The notes under the pieces: model-generated | What the model was told of the DNA's origin: nothing | Database searches by the model: none | The model's input: the letters and a program-made list of their open reading frames with translations, nothing else | Source: Hybos culiciformis | Taxonomy: Eukaryota > Arthropoda > Insecta > Diptera > Hybotidae | NCBI GenBank assembly: GCA_964007475.1 | Contig: CAXFZM010000052.1 | Span: 372,001 to 436,000, forward strand | Length of the DNA stretch: 64,000 nucleotides | Direction: 5' to 3' | Shown: piece after piece, positions 24,501-33,769 of the stretch | Layout of the letters: every line of letters begins with the position of its first letter | Position numbering within the stretch: the stretch's first letter is position 1 | Program-made: the position numbers and the translations under genes

Positions 24501-25101
24501 TATTCACTATGTTATAATTGTTTAGAGGTACTGTTTTAGGCTTATAATTTTTTATGATCATTGTTTTATCATTCGTATTTAAAATTTTAACATTCGATAT
24601 GCCATTTTTGGCTATAATCGTGTTGGCTATGAATATTCCTGGTGTTATTTCTTCACTCAGGACAAGTGTCTCTTCTGTTCTCTGAACATGTAAAGGACAT
24701 ATAATTTCAGTTCTGGCTGGTATCACCAGTTGACTGATACAATTAGAATTAATGGGTATATTTATTACCTCATCACTTATCGTAAGTGATAATTCATTTG
24801 TTTCAAAATTAATTAATGCGGAGTATTTCATTAAGAAATCTCGGCCTAAGATTCCATCCGTTTTGATTGGAAATTTATCTTCTACACAGTGTAGATTTAT
24901 AAAACATTTTTTGTTTTCAATAATAAAATGTGTTTGTAGTGTGCCTAAAGATTCGTGTACGTTATTGCCTATTCCTGTAATTTTGCAAGTACTATTATTA
25001 TTAATGTCAATTGAATTTGTGAATTGTTCTTTGATGACAGATATGTCTGCACCAGTATCAATCATGAATTTAATTGGATTATAATAATTGGGTCTTTGCA
25101 T
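21571..25101 (-). CDS. pol: Pol polyprotein of Ty3/gypsy element (PR-RT-RH-IN)
   Basis: One 1,176-residue frame without a stop. Aspartic protease: D15-T-G-A. Reverse transcriptase: LPFGLKISSNSFQ, LDMVSYFHQ (D358) and YVDD at 419-422. RNase H: D568 (ITTDAS), the EKELL helix near 607-611, and D634 (VVTDHRPL). Integrase: zinc module H847/H854/C884/C887, then D916, D975 and E1011 with exactly 35 residues between the last two (DD35E). No chromodomain. The frame is -1 relative to gag and is open upstream of this Met across gag's end, so Gag-Pol is probably made by -1 frameshifting and the Met is only a frame marker. All catalytic residues are present, so it looks functional. Confidence 0.95.
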   Translation of the reverse strand: MQRPNYYNPIKFMIDTGADISVIKEQFTNSIDINNNSTCKITGIGNNVHESLGTLQTHFIIENKKCFINLHCVEDKFPIKTDGILGRDFLMKYSALINFETNELSLTISDEVINIPINSNCISQLVIPARTEIICPLHVQRTEETLVLSEEITPGIFIANTIIAKNGISNVKILNTNDKTMIIKNYKPKTVPLNNYNIVNIENNDHDRLLHLEQILSINPDDPKAQNETLKICKQFHDIFYVPGDSLTTNNFYKQNIALENKNPIYIKNYRLPNSQLTEINDQVNKLLKEDIIEHSYSPYNSPLLLVPKKSSNDTKKWRLVVDFRQLNKKIQNDKFPLTKLEDVLDNLGRAKYFTTLDMVSYFHQIELEKNSRPCTAFSSNNGHFQFKRLPFGLKISSNSFQRMLTIALSGLNSESFIYVDDIIIFGCSIKHHNENLIKVFERLRKYNLKLNPEKCSFLQKEVIYLGHLITNKGIKTDPTKLFAVKNYPQPQNADEIKRFVAFFNYYRKFIPNFAAIAKPLNDLTKKKSIFNWNENCTNAFLNLKNKLINPPILQYPDYSKPFIITTDASQSAFGAVLSQGEIGQDLPISYASKTLNSAELNKPIIEKELLSIHWTINFFRPYVYGRKFIVVTDHRPLVGLFTHNNPSSKMTRIRLDLSDYDFDIVYKQGKMNTNADALSRIHLNSNILKSMIPITPEKDINVITRQITRSLEQAKNPINKNLHIWHSISINDIKRIPKVNFIETSTGTTEITFNNNYKIYFNKKRINIKSILNKMKLLLAQNKIFTVAINNNDTLFNHINIQEFKNIFNQLQEKDNSKNKLKIILFKAPIEITDQNLIKQLIKDNHSNNISGHIGVRKMIIKLRQKYIWKNMHKMIKSYVKNCNECIKSKQVRNIKEPLQITDTPNRPFETIQVDTVGPLRICNNYRYILTVQCELTKYIEAFPIETKDAITIAKILTENIILRYGNIKNIKTDLGTEFVNELFMNICKTFNINHQKSTPYHHQTLGSVERNHRVLNEYFLTCNHSNNWVELIPFFLFSYNTTPHSDTHYAPFELIFGNTPELPTNITLKNNEPLNFINYDNYLNELNLKLSCALKSAREELIKYKIARNEKYNLNINPANLKVNDRVMIKNFNRKKLDYPFQGPYRIVERDGVNSIIEINNKLKKIHNNNLKKI

Positions 25102-25139
25102 TAGGATAAAAAATGTTGGTGAATTGTTTTTAAAATTAT

Positions 25140-26438
25140 TTATTGTATATCTAAAGCATTCATTTCCCCGATTACCGTTTGACCCGAATCGGGGGTCCGT
25201 CCGTTTCCCGATTCTAATGCGTTAACGTTCCTATTATTAAAATTTTGGTCATCGTTTCTACGATTGTTATTATATCTGTTATTATAGGAATTATTATTCC
25301 TGTTATTATTAATTGGTTGAGAGTTATTGTAGTCTCTATTTCTATAATAGTCAGTGGAATTCGTATGTTGCTGATTTCTATTATAGTTACGATTATCATT
25401 AGTATTTGATCTATGATTACTATTATTCATATTATTATTACTAGTACGATTATTATGATTATTTTGATTATTTTGATTATTATGATTATTATGTCCATTC
25501 CTTGGTCTATTATTATTATTAAAATTATTGCTAGTATTTCTATTATTATTATAATTTCTTCTACCATTATTTCTATTATTATTGTTGTTATTATTCCTAC
25601 TATTACTTCGATTTGAGTAGGTATTTATTTTATTACTATTATTATTAGTATTATTACTATCTATTTCCAAAATAAGTTTTATTGCTTCTGTAAAAGTTTT
25701 TGGTTGTGCCGCCATAATGACTGATTGTATGGGTTCTACTAAGTTTGTCTTAAGGCATTGCAGAGCAAATTTATCATTAACTTTTATTATTACAGCTTTT
25801 GCGTCAGCTGTTTCATTTTTAGACTGTATCATATTTAATTCATTTATTAGTATTTCTAATTTCTCAGCATATTTTGTGGCTGATATTGACCTATTCTTTC
25901 CTAATTGGTCGATTTCGTTGTGTATCTTAGTATAGGTTCTAGTGCTCATGAAATTATTATTTAAAATTTTTTTTAAAGTTTCAATTGTTGTAGGTTCTGT
26001 CTCATTTATAATTCTATTTTTCACCTTTTGTGATAATTTTATGTTATAAATGAATTTTATTAATTTTTCCCTATCTGCTACTTTAGTATTATCGTGAATG
26101 TATTCCGTTATGCTTATGAATTCTTGCAATTTAGCATAGGAACCTTCAAATAATGGGATTATCTTATTTAAATTTGCTATGTCAAAATCCATCTTATTAT
26201 TTATGATTTCTATCAAATAAGATTTAATTAATGTCACGTATTTCGAATACTCTGTTCTTAAACCTGTCTTCCCTGTTCTCAAATTTGATTCTCTAACAGA
26301 GCTTATAAATAGCGATTTGTTGTAAATTACTTTAGTTAATTCAGCCTTTGCTGCAGAGATATTAAATTTTGTTTTTATTATATTATTGTAGAGTTTTTCT
26401 AATTGTTCAATTTCTTTTTGGAATTTCTCAAGGGTCAT
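25140..26438 (-). CDS. gag: Gag-like protein of Ty3/gypsy element, Asn/Arg-rich tail
   Basis: A 432-residue structural protein that would form the particle and bind RNA. Residues 1-270 are helical and charged, as in gypsy capsids. Residues ~270-400 are almost pure Asn/Arg/Tyr/Ser repeats in place of CCHC zinc knuckles, none of which is visible. Asn/Arg tails substituting for knuckles are known in some insect gypsy elements. The stop at 25140-25142 lies 38 bp before the pol Met, with pol in the -1 frame. Start: first ATG (26438). The AAT-rich DNA gives many spurious Ile/Leu frames on both strands. Confidence 0.9.
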   Translation of the reverse strand: MTLEKFQKEIEQLEKLYNNIIKTKFNISAAKAELTKVIYNKSLFISSVRESNLRTGKTGLRTEYSKYVTLIKSYLIEIINNKMDFDIANLNKIIPLFEGSYAKLQEFISITEYIHDNTKVADREKLIKFIYNIKLSQKVKNRIINETEPTTIETLKKILNNNFMSTRTYTKIHNEIDQLGKNRSISATKYAEKLEILINELNMIQSKNETADAKAVIIKVNDKFALQCLKTNLVEPIQSVIMAAQPKTFTEAIKLILEIDSNNTNNNSNKINTYSNRSNSRNNNNNNNRNNGRRNYNNNRNTSNNFNNNNRPRNGHNNHNNQNNQNNHNNRTSNNNMNNSNHRSNTNDNRNYNRNQQHTNSTDYYRNRDYNNSQPINNNRNNNSYNNRYNNNRRNDDQNFNNRNVNALESGNGRTPDSGQTVIGEMNALDIQ

Positions 26439-26688
26439 GCTATGAAAAAATTCTTGTGTGCAAAATTTGAATTAAACTGAAAAATATTTTTAATTGAAAA
26501 TTTAATCATAGAGGGACAGAAAAAAAATTTTTTAGGTTTTATTAATTTCTTAATAGGGTATTAATTTTGTTGTTTCCTATGATAATTATTTAAAATCATT
26601 AAAATATATTTGGGTCATTTATTAATTTGTTAATAGGGTATTGAAAAATATTTTTAGGGTCTTTGCTAAATTTTAATGCAATCTTAAT

Positions 26689-27260
26689 GCTAGAGATAGA
26701 GTCGACGTAATTCACGCGCGTATGCGTGCGTAAAAAAAATAAAAAAAACCTGTTTATTTTACCTGTTATGCTCAACGCCGTTCACATGCGAAAAACAAAA
26801 GAGAAAAAGAGAAAAATTAAATTAGAAAAATAAAATGGATTCAGTTTGTAATATTTTTATAATGCTTTTTAATTTATTTATAACTTAATAAAACATAAAA
26901 AATTTTAATAAATTTGCAATAAATAATTATTTAATTTTTATTTTTGAATATAATTATATTTATGAACTTTTTTATTTTATTAATTAAATAATTATTTGTT
27001 TGTAAAATTTTTTTTTTCTAAATACAACAAAATAAACAACACAATTTTTTTTCTAATTACAACAAAATAAACAACACAATTATAAACAAATGATTTCCAC
27101 AATGTACGGCGTAAAATACTGGGAAAGTTAAAATATTTCAAATTTTACGCGCGTAAGCTACGTTTTACGTCGTTGCGTATAGCCGGTCTCATACATTTTC
27201 ATACAATTTGATTTTTTACGTGCGTACACGCGCGTGAATTACGTCGACTCTATCTCTAGC
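26689..27260. mobile_element. MITE inside the gypsy leader
   Basis: It has ~45-bp inverted ends. The left starts GCTAGAGATAGAGTCGACGT and the right (27260, inverted) starts with the same 20 bases, continuing AATTCACGCGCGT. The interior is AT-rich and non-coding, with CGCG/ACGT-rich subterminal blocks. TAAT stands before the left end (26685-26688) and, after one extra A, behind the right end (27262-27265), so the TSD is uncertain. No transposase. The superfamily is unknown. Confidence 0.75.
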
Positions 27261-27688
27261 ATAATATTAAAATCTTTTTCTTTTTTTGAAATGTATTGGT
27301 ACGGTATGCAAAAAAAATTTATCTCTTTTTTTTTTTTGTAAAATATCTAGGTAGAATTATTTTGATAGACAAGTGTTCTTTTTTTTTTTGTATAATAAAT
27401 TTTATTTGAATATCGGGGTATTCATGATATAGTTTTATATTCGTGATAATTCCTAGAATTCTTTGGGGTATTCTTAAGTAATATTCTTAATTTTTATAAG
27501 GTTTGACATTTGGAAATTTTTCTTTTTTTTTTTTTTTGATTCTTATGGTAATTTATAATACTAATAAGTAAGTAAAATTTTTGTATTTATTCATTATTTT
27601 AATGTTTTACAATTCAATATAAATCAATATAAATTTTTTATTCATTAACAAAATTTTTTTTTTTTTTTTTTTTATATTTCGAACAATT

Positions 27689-28009
27689 TTATTTTTTATT
27701 TTTTGTGTTTTCTATGTGATTAAAGTTTTTGTTAAACATTTTGGTCATTTTTGTCGAAGTTTTGTGTAAATGTCGGTTTTGTTTAATTTTTCTAATTTCG
27801 TCTAGTATTGTTTTGCGTTGTGTCTTGTTTGTTTTAGTTTGTAAAATTTCTTGTAGTTTCCCTAATTCTTTTCGGAATTTAACAAGCTTCCCGGCACGTT
27901 GCCTTTTCTTTGGTTGCTGTTGTTCTTGCTGTTGTTGTTGTTGATTTTGTTGTTGTCGTTTTGTATACTCCTCAATTGTTATTTTCTTCTTCTCTTGTTT
28001 CTGTTCCAT
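27689..28009 (-). CDS. Small basic Gln-rich ORF upstream of gag (function unknown)
   Basis: A 106-residue ORF that begins 51 bp after the 5' LTR, the first ORF of the retroelement transcript. It opens MEQKQEKKKITIEEYTKRQ, then has a poly-Gln stretch (~20-33), then a basic helical part with PKKRQRAGKLVKFRKEL and a Lys/Asn tail. The Lys/Arg content suggests nucleic-acid binding or nuclear targeting, as inference only. I recognise no domain. It is separated from gag by 1.25 kb that includes the 572-bp MITE. Because a T-rich/CTT-GTT tract underlies it, part of the composition could be low-complexity, but an open 5'-proximal frame in a young element argues that it is real. Confidence 0.6.
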   Translation of the reverse strand: MEQKQEKKKITIEEYTKRQQQNQQQQQQEQQQPKKRQRAGKLVKFRKELGKLQEILQTKTNKTQRKTILDEIRKIKQNRHLHKTSTKMTKMFNKNFNHIENTKNKK

Positions 28010-28040
28010 ATTTTGAACTTCTGTATTATATTATAAGATT

Positions 28041-28060
28041 TGCGGTTTGCAGGATCGCCA
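28041..28060 (-). other. Primer-binding site of the gypsy element
   Basis: On the minus strand the sequence immediately after the 5' LTR is TGGCGATCCTGCAAACCGCA. It starts with the TGG expected for pairing with a tRNA 3' CCA. I could not assign the tRNA. Confidence 0.7.
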
Positions 28061-28676
28061 TGTAAAGGAAAATGTTTTAATTTAAAGGAAAGTTTTTATT
28101 TACTTTCATATTTATAGTTAATTATTTGTTATCATGGATCATGGGTTGGACATCTATGTTGTCCAAGACATCTGAGGCCTATGAATTCCCTAATCTATAA
28201 TGACCACAAGCATGTCATTATAGAGATCCTATTGTCTAGGCTGTATTCAGCCGGTTTGTCCTATTAGAGCGGGACGCGCTTTCGTTTTGGCTGTATTCAG
28301 CCGGTTATCCGTATTATATTGCTCGGAAAGCTATCTTACCTGTATTATATAGCTCAGGGAAGCCGTTTATTAAAAGATGAGATTTGGTATGAATCTGATT
28401 TAATTTTCCAATTTCAATCTTATTTATACAAAATCTTATGTACTAAATTTCTTATATTCTATATATAAATATTATATACAATTTAGTTTATATAATTAAA
28501 TTTCTTATGTAATATGAAATAGTTTACTATATCCTAATATGATTGGTTGCCCAATCAAATTAATTATAATTTACAGTAATTCTTATTTAAAAATATAAAT
28601 TTTTGGGTTCAAAAAATAATTAAAATTTTTATAAATTTAGTTTGATTTTATCGTTAGTGATAACAATATCACTACA
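28061..28676 (-). repeat. 5' LTR of the gypsy element (promoter end)
   Basis: This is the copy next to the primer-binding site, so it would carry the promoter for minus-strand transcription. No TATA box or initiator was assigned with confidence. Confidence 0.95.
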
Positions 28677-28785
28677 AGATATATTTATTTGTTTGTCATT
28701 AAATTTATTTTAATTTATTTATATTTATATGTATATTTATTTATTTTATTATGATTCTAAATTTTTTAAAATCAATAATTGTAGT

Positions 28786-30247
28786 ATGGATTTATCGCAA
28801 CAAGAACTTTTGGCTGTTCAGCATATATTTTTGTCTGATAGCAGCAGCAACGGTAGTAGTAGTGAAGATGAAGATAAAAATAAAATTCAAAAAAAAAAAG
28901 AAAAGATTTTGGGTACGACCATATTATAAAGATAGGCTCAATACTGGTGCTCATAAGAGCGTTGTTGGGTTTTTGAAGGATTTGAATGATGACCATTTGT
29001 TTAGTAAGTATTTCAGAATGAATCGATCCCTTTTTGAAGATTTGCTGTTACTTACTGGTCCTGAAATAACAAAACAAACAGTATTAAGAGAACCAATAAG
29101 TGCTGATATGCGTTTGTGTATAACACTGAGGTAAAAACCAATCAGATTTTTAGATTTCCTCTAAACATTAAAAAAAAAACTCTTTGCAGATATCTTGCGA
29201 CGGGAGAGTCTCAACAAAGTTTATCTTTGGCTTACAAATGTGCTCCATCAACGGTGCATAACATTATTGTTGAAACCACATTCGCAATAACAAATGCTCT
29301 TAAAGAAAAGGTCTTTCCGAAAATAAACAAAGATTATTTCAGGAAAATTGCAGAAGGATTTAACAACAGATGGCAATTTCCACATTGTTTGGGTGCAATA
29401 GATGGGAAGCATGTTACAATTCAAGTATGAATATAATATTATTTTCTATTTTATTTTATCTAACAATAAATTGTTTTTTAGACACCTCCAAACTCTGGAT
29501 CAGAGTTTTATAATTACAAGAAGACCCATTCAATTGTAGTTTTAGCAATTTGTGATCATAATTATGAATTTTTTATGTGCGACGTTGGTGCTGCAGGTAG
29601 ACAAAGTGACGGTGGTATATTTCGACATAGTCCTTTTGGGAAAAAATTTTATTCGAATGATCTACAGTAATAAAATGATTTTTACTTAATTTTATAATTT
29701 TTAGAGATTTGAATTAATTTATTTACATTTCAATTGTAGGATTCCAGATGCAGCTGACATTGCTGAGGATTTTGTTGATGCGCCATATGTTTTTGTTGCT
29801 GATGATGCCTTTTCACTGTCGGAAAATATGCTAAAGCCATATGCAAAAAAAAATCTTAATGAAGAAGAAAGGATTTTTAATTATAGGCTAAGCAGAGCTC
29901 GACGTATGATCGAAAACTGTTTTGGAATTTTAAGCTGTAAATGGCGAATTTTTTTAACCACAATAAATGCCAAAGTCAGTACGGTTGAACAAATAATATT
30001 GTCTTCCATTTGTTTACACAATTGGGTTCGACAAAATGATCCAAATAATTATATCACAAAGGAATTAGTTGATCATGAAGAAAATGGTATATTTGTTGAA
30101 GGTAGCTGGAGGAAAGAAACGCAAATGCTCTTACCGTTACAAAAATGCAACAAAAATGCTTCAATGGCAGCAAAGGTTATTCGCAACAAATTTGCGCAGT
30201 ATTTTGTCGGTAGGCGAAGAGTCCATTGGCAAGATAAAATAAAATAA
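28786..30247 (+). pseudogene. PIF/Harbinger transposase, four exons, one frameshift
   Basis: A HARBI1-like DDE transposase. Exons are 28786-29130, 29190-29424, 29482-29666 and 29740-30247. Introns of 59, 57 and 73 bp have GT-AG ends. Blocks seen: RPYYKDRLNTGAHKSVV and FRMNRSLFEDLLLL (N-terminal), LATGESQQSLSLAYKCAPST (HTH), HCLGAIDGKHV (first Asp), GAAGRQSDGGIF (second Asp) and ARRMIENCFGILSCKWR (Glu). All three catalytic positions are kept. The exons sum to 1,273 bp, one base too many: the frame from ATG 28786 is lost in the A-run at about 28889-28898 and the protein continues in the next frame. It is a near-intact but disabled gene unless the run length is a sequencing error. It lies 76 bp downstream of the gypsy TSD copy at the insertion site. 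Confidence 0.85.
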
Positions 30248-30752
30248 AATAAGTTAAATTTAGTATATGAGTTAATATTTTCCTTTTATTCTTTTTTCTT
30301 TATTAATAAAAAACACTTTTAATTTTTTGTTACGAAATTTATGTGTTTAATTATTTCCTCTTTTTATGTACTAAATTTGAATGAAATCAAACAAACTTTT
30401 GGTTGTGATAATTTGATTGCAAAATTTCGTGGTCAGACAAGAAAGTGACTTAAAAAAGTTGTAAAAAGAGATATTAGAATTATAAAATTACGTTACAATT
30501 TTATTTTTCTTATCTATGTAAAAATTTTATTCTCAAGTTAACTTTGTGGTTAACTTATGTATCTATTTAAAAAAAAACAAATAAAATACAAACACAATAT
30601 AGTTTATGTTAACGAAAATATAATTCAACAGTTTTTTAATTTAAATAAAATAATAACAGCAATATTCACATGCTGAAGAAATAACTAATGAAATAACTAA
30701 TGGAGAAAAAAAAGGAAATTTTCAATAAAATAAAATAAAACTTAAATATGTA
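30248..30752. other. Intergenic spacer of the Harbinger element
   Basis: The 3' ends of two convergent genes face each other here, with AT-rich DNA and AATAAA-like signals. The stretch 30340-30410 (ATTTCCTCTTTTTATGTACT followed by an AATGAAATC motif) resembles segments at 41570-41610 and 61050-61095. Confidence 0.5.
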
Positions 30753-31901
30753 TTAATCTAAATCTGCTATTTCATTTTCAATTTTTTGTAACATTTCTAT
30801 TCTAAGCTTCCTTTGTCTAGCTTCTGGTAATAATCGCATGCTTTCAACAAGCATAACCGTAAAAGATTGCTCGATTTTAGTGAAGTCATCCTCTGGCTGC
30901 TGTTTTGATTTTGTTTTAATAACATCCACCAACCTTTTTGTTAAATCGAGCTTTTCTTTTTTCATATCAATATTTGGGTTTCCTACAAATTAAAATTTAC
31001 TTAAATAATATTTCTAGTACAAAATTTTATAATTTATTTATACTTATAGATTTTAATTTTCTTTTAAATTCCTACGGTCGACGCTCTCAGCTTGGGACTC
31101 ATCAATGCTCCCACCTTGGGACTCGTCAATGCTCCCACCTTGGGTTTCATCAATGCTCCCACCTTCTTGAGCGTCATCAAATCTAAAAATTGATGTAGTT
31201 CTAGAATATAAAAAATTATAAATAATAAAAATAATAAAGATATGGAATTTAATTTTACATCCTAGGCTTGCTGGCATCATCTAAAAATCTCATCAGTCTT
31301 TCATATTTGAATGGTTTTTTGGTGCTGCTTCCTGAACCACTTGGACCTATTGTTTTACTTTTAGAATAAGCAGTTCTCAAGTAATCCCATTTTTTCTAAC
31401 TTTTAACACGTTAGCTTGGGTGTCTTTAATATCTTGAAATAAATTAAAAAAATAAATATAAAAAACAAAAAAGAAACAAGTAAATTTACCAAGTTCAGCT
31501 AGCACTTCATTCCACAGTCGTGGACGGATAGTTCTATTTTTATACTCTTTGTGCTGGATGTCCCAAATCGGTTGTCTTGGTTCTACACCTTCTATCAACG
31601 ATTCTGAAAAAAAATTAAATTATAAATAGTGAATCCATTTGTAAAATTTGTAAAATAAACTTACCGTCTTTTATAAAACACTTATTTTTGATTTTTTTCG
31701 CGTTTTCATTTTCTGAAATATTTAAACAAAAAAATTATTATATGTGCAGAAAATTCAGCTTGAGATAAAATAGAATTACCTTCGTCCTGTAAAGTGCTAG
31801 TAGAAAATTGGGTGGTGTCATCCGCAAAATCTATATTACTTATATTTGTATTATTCAACAAAATCAAGGTATTGAATAACCATACTGTTATCCATATCCA
31901 T
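30753..31901 (-). pseudogene. Harbinger accessory protein, MADF/SANT-like, six exons
   Basis: The second gene of the Harbinger element, convergent with the transposase. In this family such a protein helps transposase DNA binding and nuclear import. Exons read high to low: 31780-31901, 31665-31712, 31491-31603, 31259-31432, 31076-31200 and 30753-30982, with 58-93 bp GT-AG introns. The MADF signature spans exons 3-4 (EPRQPIWDIQHKEYKNRT, LWNEVLAELG, WDYLRTAYSKSKT). Exon 5 carries a GGSIDES(T)Q tandem. Exon 6 is a helical C-terminus (KKEKLDLTKRLVDVI, ARQRKLRIEMLQKIENEIA), the BESS-like position. A base is missing in the A-run before WDYLRT (about 31390), and the first exon also changes frame near 31870. 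Probably inactive. Confidence 0.78.
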
Positions 31902-32148
31902 TTCGTGATAATTTTGATTTAAAAAAAATATTTTTTTTTTAATATTTTGAAAATTTAAAGCAGTCTAAATTTGCTATAAAATTTGTTTATGTTTTGTGTT
32001 CAATTTTACTATAAAAAGAAAAAAATAATAAAATTTCTGTCTACTTCTTTCACATGTTTGTTGTTGTTGTTTATTTATCGCTTTCTCGTTCTATTTTGAC
32101 TAGAAAAAATTAAAAGATTACAAATTTAGCCATTGTGTAAATCACGCT

Positions 32149-32500
32149 TAATGCGGAACGTGATCCTGCTATTAGCTTTTATTTTCATGACAAAACTATT
32201 TTTTCTCCCTTTTACTTCGTACAAATGAGTAAAAAGGAAAAAAAAAGTTCTTTAATGCCGGCCGTGATCCTGCTATTAGTTTTTATTTATATAACAAAAC
32301 TATTTTTTTTCTCTTTTACTTCGTTCTATGAGAAAAGAGGAAAAAAAAAAGCTCTTTAATGCCGGCCGTGATCCTGCTATTAGCTTTTATTTTTATAACA
32401 AAACTATTTTTTTTCTCTTTTACTTCGTTCTATGAGAAAAGAGGAAAAAAAAAAGCTCTTTAATGCCGGCCGTGATCCTGCTATTAGCTTTTATGAGGAA
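32149..32500. repeat. ~104-bp tandem repeat, about 3.4 units
   Basis: Units start at about 32149, 32254, 32358 and 32462, each with TTAATGCCGGCCGTGATCC, CTGCTATTAGCTTTTAT, and a hairpin-like CTCTTTTACTTCGTTC...GAAAAGAGG. One more unit lies left of the Harbinger insertion (20395-20500), so the transposon split the array. Confidence 0.85.
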
Positions 32501-33769
32501 AAAAGACAAAAATAGTTTGATGCGTATTAGCCGTATGCTTTTAAAAATAAAAACAAAAATGATTTAAATTCCGTGTTACCAGGTTATTGCACTAATCCCC
32601 TAACAATAAAATATAACAAGAAGAGAGAGTTTATTGTTTGCGGAAATATTACTTTGACCTCCTTAACGTTGATTTTTTAATTATATTTTTGCGCTAATTC
32701 TTTGCAGACTCATGATTTTAAAATGATGAAATAGAAAATTATTGTGTAGACGATGTTGACAAGAATACATTTCAATATTTGCCTCCGAAAGGGTTGGAAG
32801 GGTCAAATGGTCCGAAAAAAGAAAAGAGTATAATGATCGGAAAATCAACCTAAAGGATTTTTTAGTTAGACTTATACTTGGGTGAAATATGTGAGAAGTT
32901 TTGCCCGGATAATTATTATTTTCTAAATTTTTGCGTTGTTAACAAAATAATATTCAATTCAATTCAATTCAATTTTTATTATATTAATATTCATTTTACA
33001 ATACATACATTTTACAAATTTAATTAATTTTTTCAGAGTTTTAGATCCATTTCTTATCTTTACAACTTTAAAATTTTTTTTTTAATATTTTATACTAGCA
33101 TATTTATGTATTTGACATTTTATTTTAAGGAGAAAATTTTTATTTTTAAAAACCTTATTTGTAATTTCTTAACCTAGTAAATAACAAAATATAAAATAAA
33201 ATAAAATAAAAAATAAATAAAAAAGAGAAAAAACTATGACTATAAAGCTAAGCCTAATTTATCTAAATAGGTCATTTATTAGCAGATTGCTAGAAATTTT
33301 ACATTTTTCTGTGAATTTTAATGCATTTTTTTATATTTTTTCGTATAAAAGTTTTGAATTTTCTAATTCATGCAAAAAATAATATTTATTTCGAGAAATA
33401 AAATCAAACTACTGACTGAGAATTTAATATCATTCTTTATTGTAAGGTTGACTTTTAAATACCTTCCGTTTTGTCTAAAAATCTGCAGTTTTATCCTTGC
33501 TAATTGCATAATACCTATAGAGCTCCAAAATGTTCCTTTAAATTATCTATAAACATGGCAATACAGACAGGTTGTTAACCATTTTAGTTTTTTTTGTTCG
33601 TGTGATAAAAAAGTTATAGTGAATGATACCAGTGAATAGTTTTACTTCACTAGATTAAAAAAAATTCCAATCAAATAAAGAAAATTCATTTTTGATTAAT
33701 TTTTGCTTCAAAAATGAAAAACCGACTATTTCATTTTTTTATTTGTTATTTTATAGCGATTTGTTTTTG
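32501..33769. other. Non-coding; possible LINE 3' tail
   Basis: No gene seen. At 32951-32975 ATTCAATTCAATTCAATTTT, read in reverse, looks like the short-unit tail of a minus-strand LINE, but no LINE protein was found above it. Confidence 0.35.

Larger units (their letters stand above)
20871..28676 (-). mobile_element. Ty3/gypsy LTR retrotransposon, near-identical LTRs
   Basis: A full-length 7,806-bp element transcribed on the minus strand. Its 616-bp LTRs differ at one base (C at 20889, A at 28079), begin TGTAGTG and end TTTACA in element orientation. A 4-bp TSD AGAT flanks it (20867-20870 and 28677-28680). It has a primer-binding site, a purine tract, gag, pol in PR-RT-RH-IN order, and an extra 5' ORF. 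There is no envelope gene. One difference in 616 bp marks a very recent insertion. The combination of a gag without zinc knuckles and an upstream basic ORF resembles the mdg1/412 side of insect gypsy elements, as an inference. Confidence 0.95.
20501..32148 (+). mobile_element. PIF/Harbinger transposon interrupted by a gypsy element
   Basis: 24-bp terminal inverted repeats with one mismatch: AGCTTGATTTACACAATGGC at 20501 against AGCGTGATTTACACAATGGC inverted at 32148. They are flanked by the 3-bp TSD TAA (20498-20500 and 32149-32151). Without the inserted LTR element it is about 3.84 kb. It has the family's usual two convergent genes, a DDE transposase (28786-30247, +) and a MADF/SANT-like partner (30753-31901, -). 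Both have single-base frameshifts. Confidence 0.9.

Noticed and set aside
25214..25616. Ile/Thr-rich frames within gag
   Set aside because: Alternate frames of the AAT-rich Asn tail of gag.
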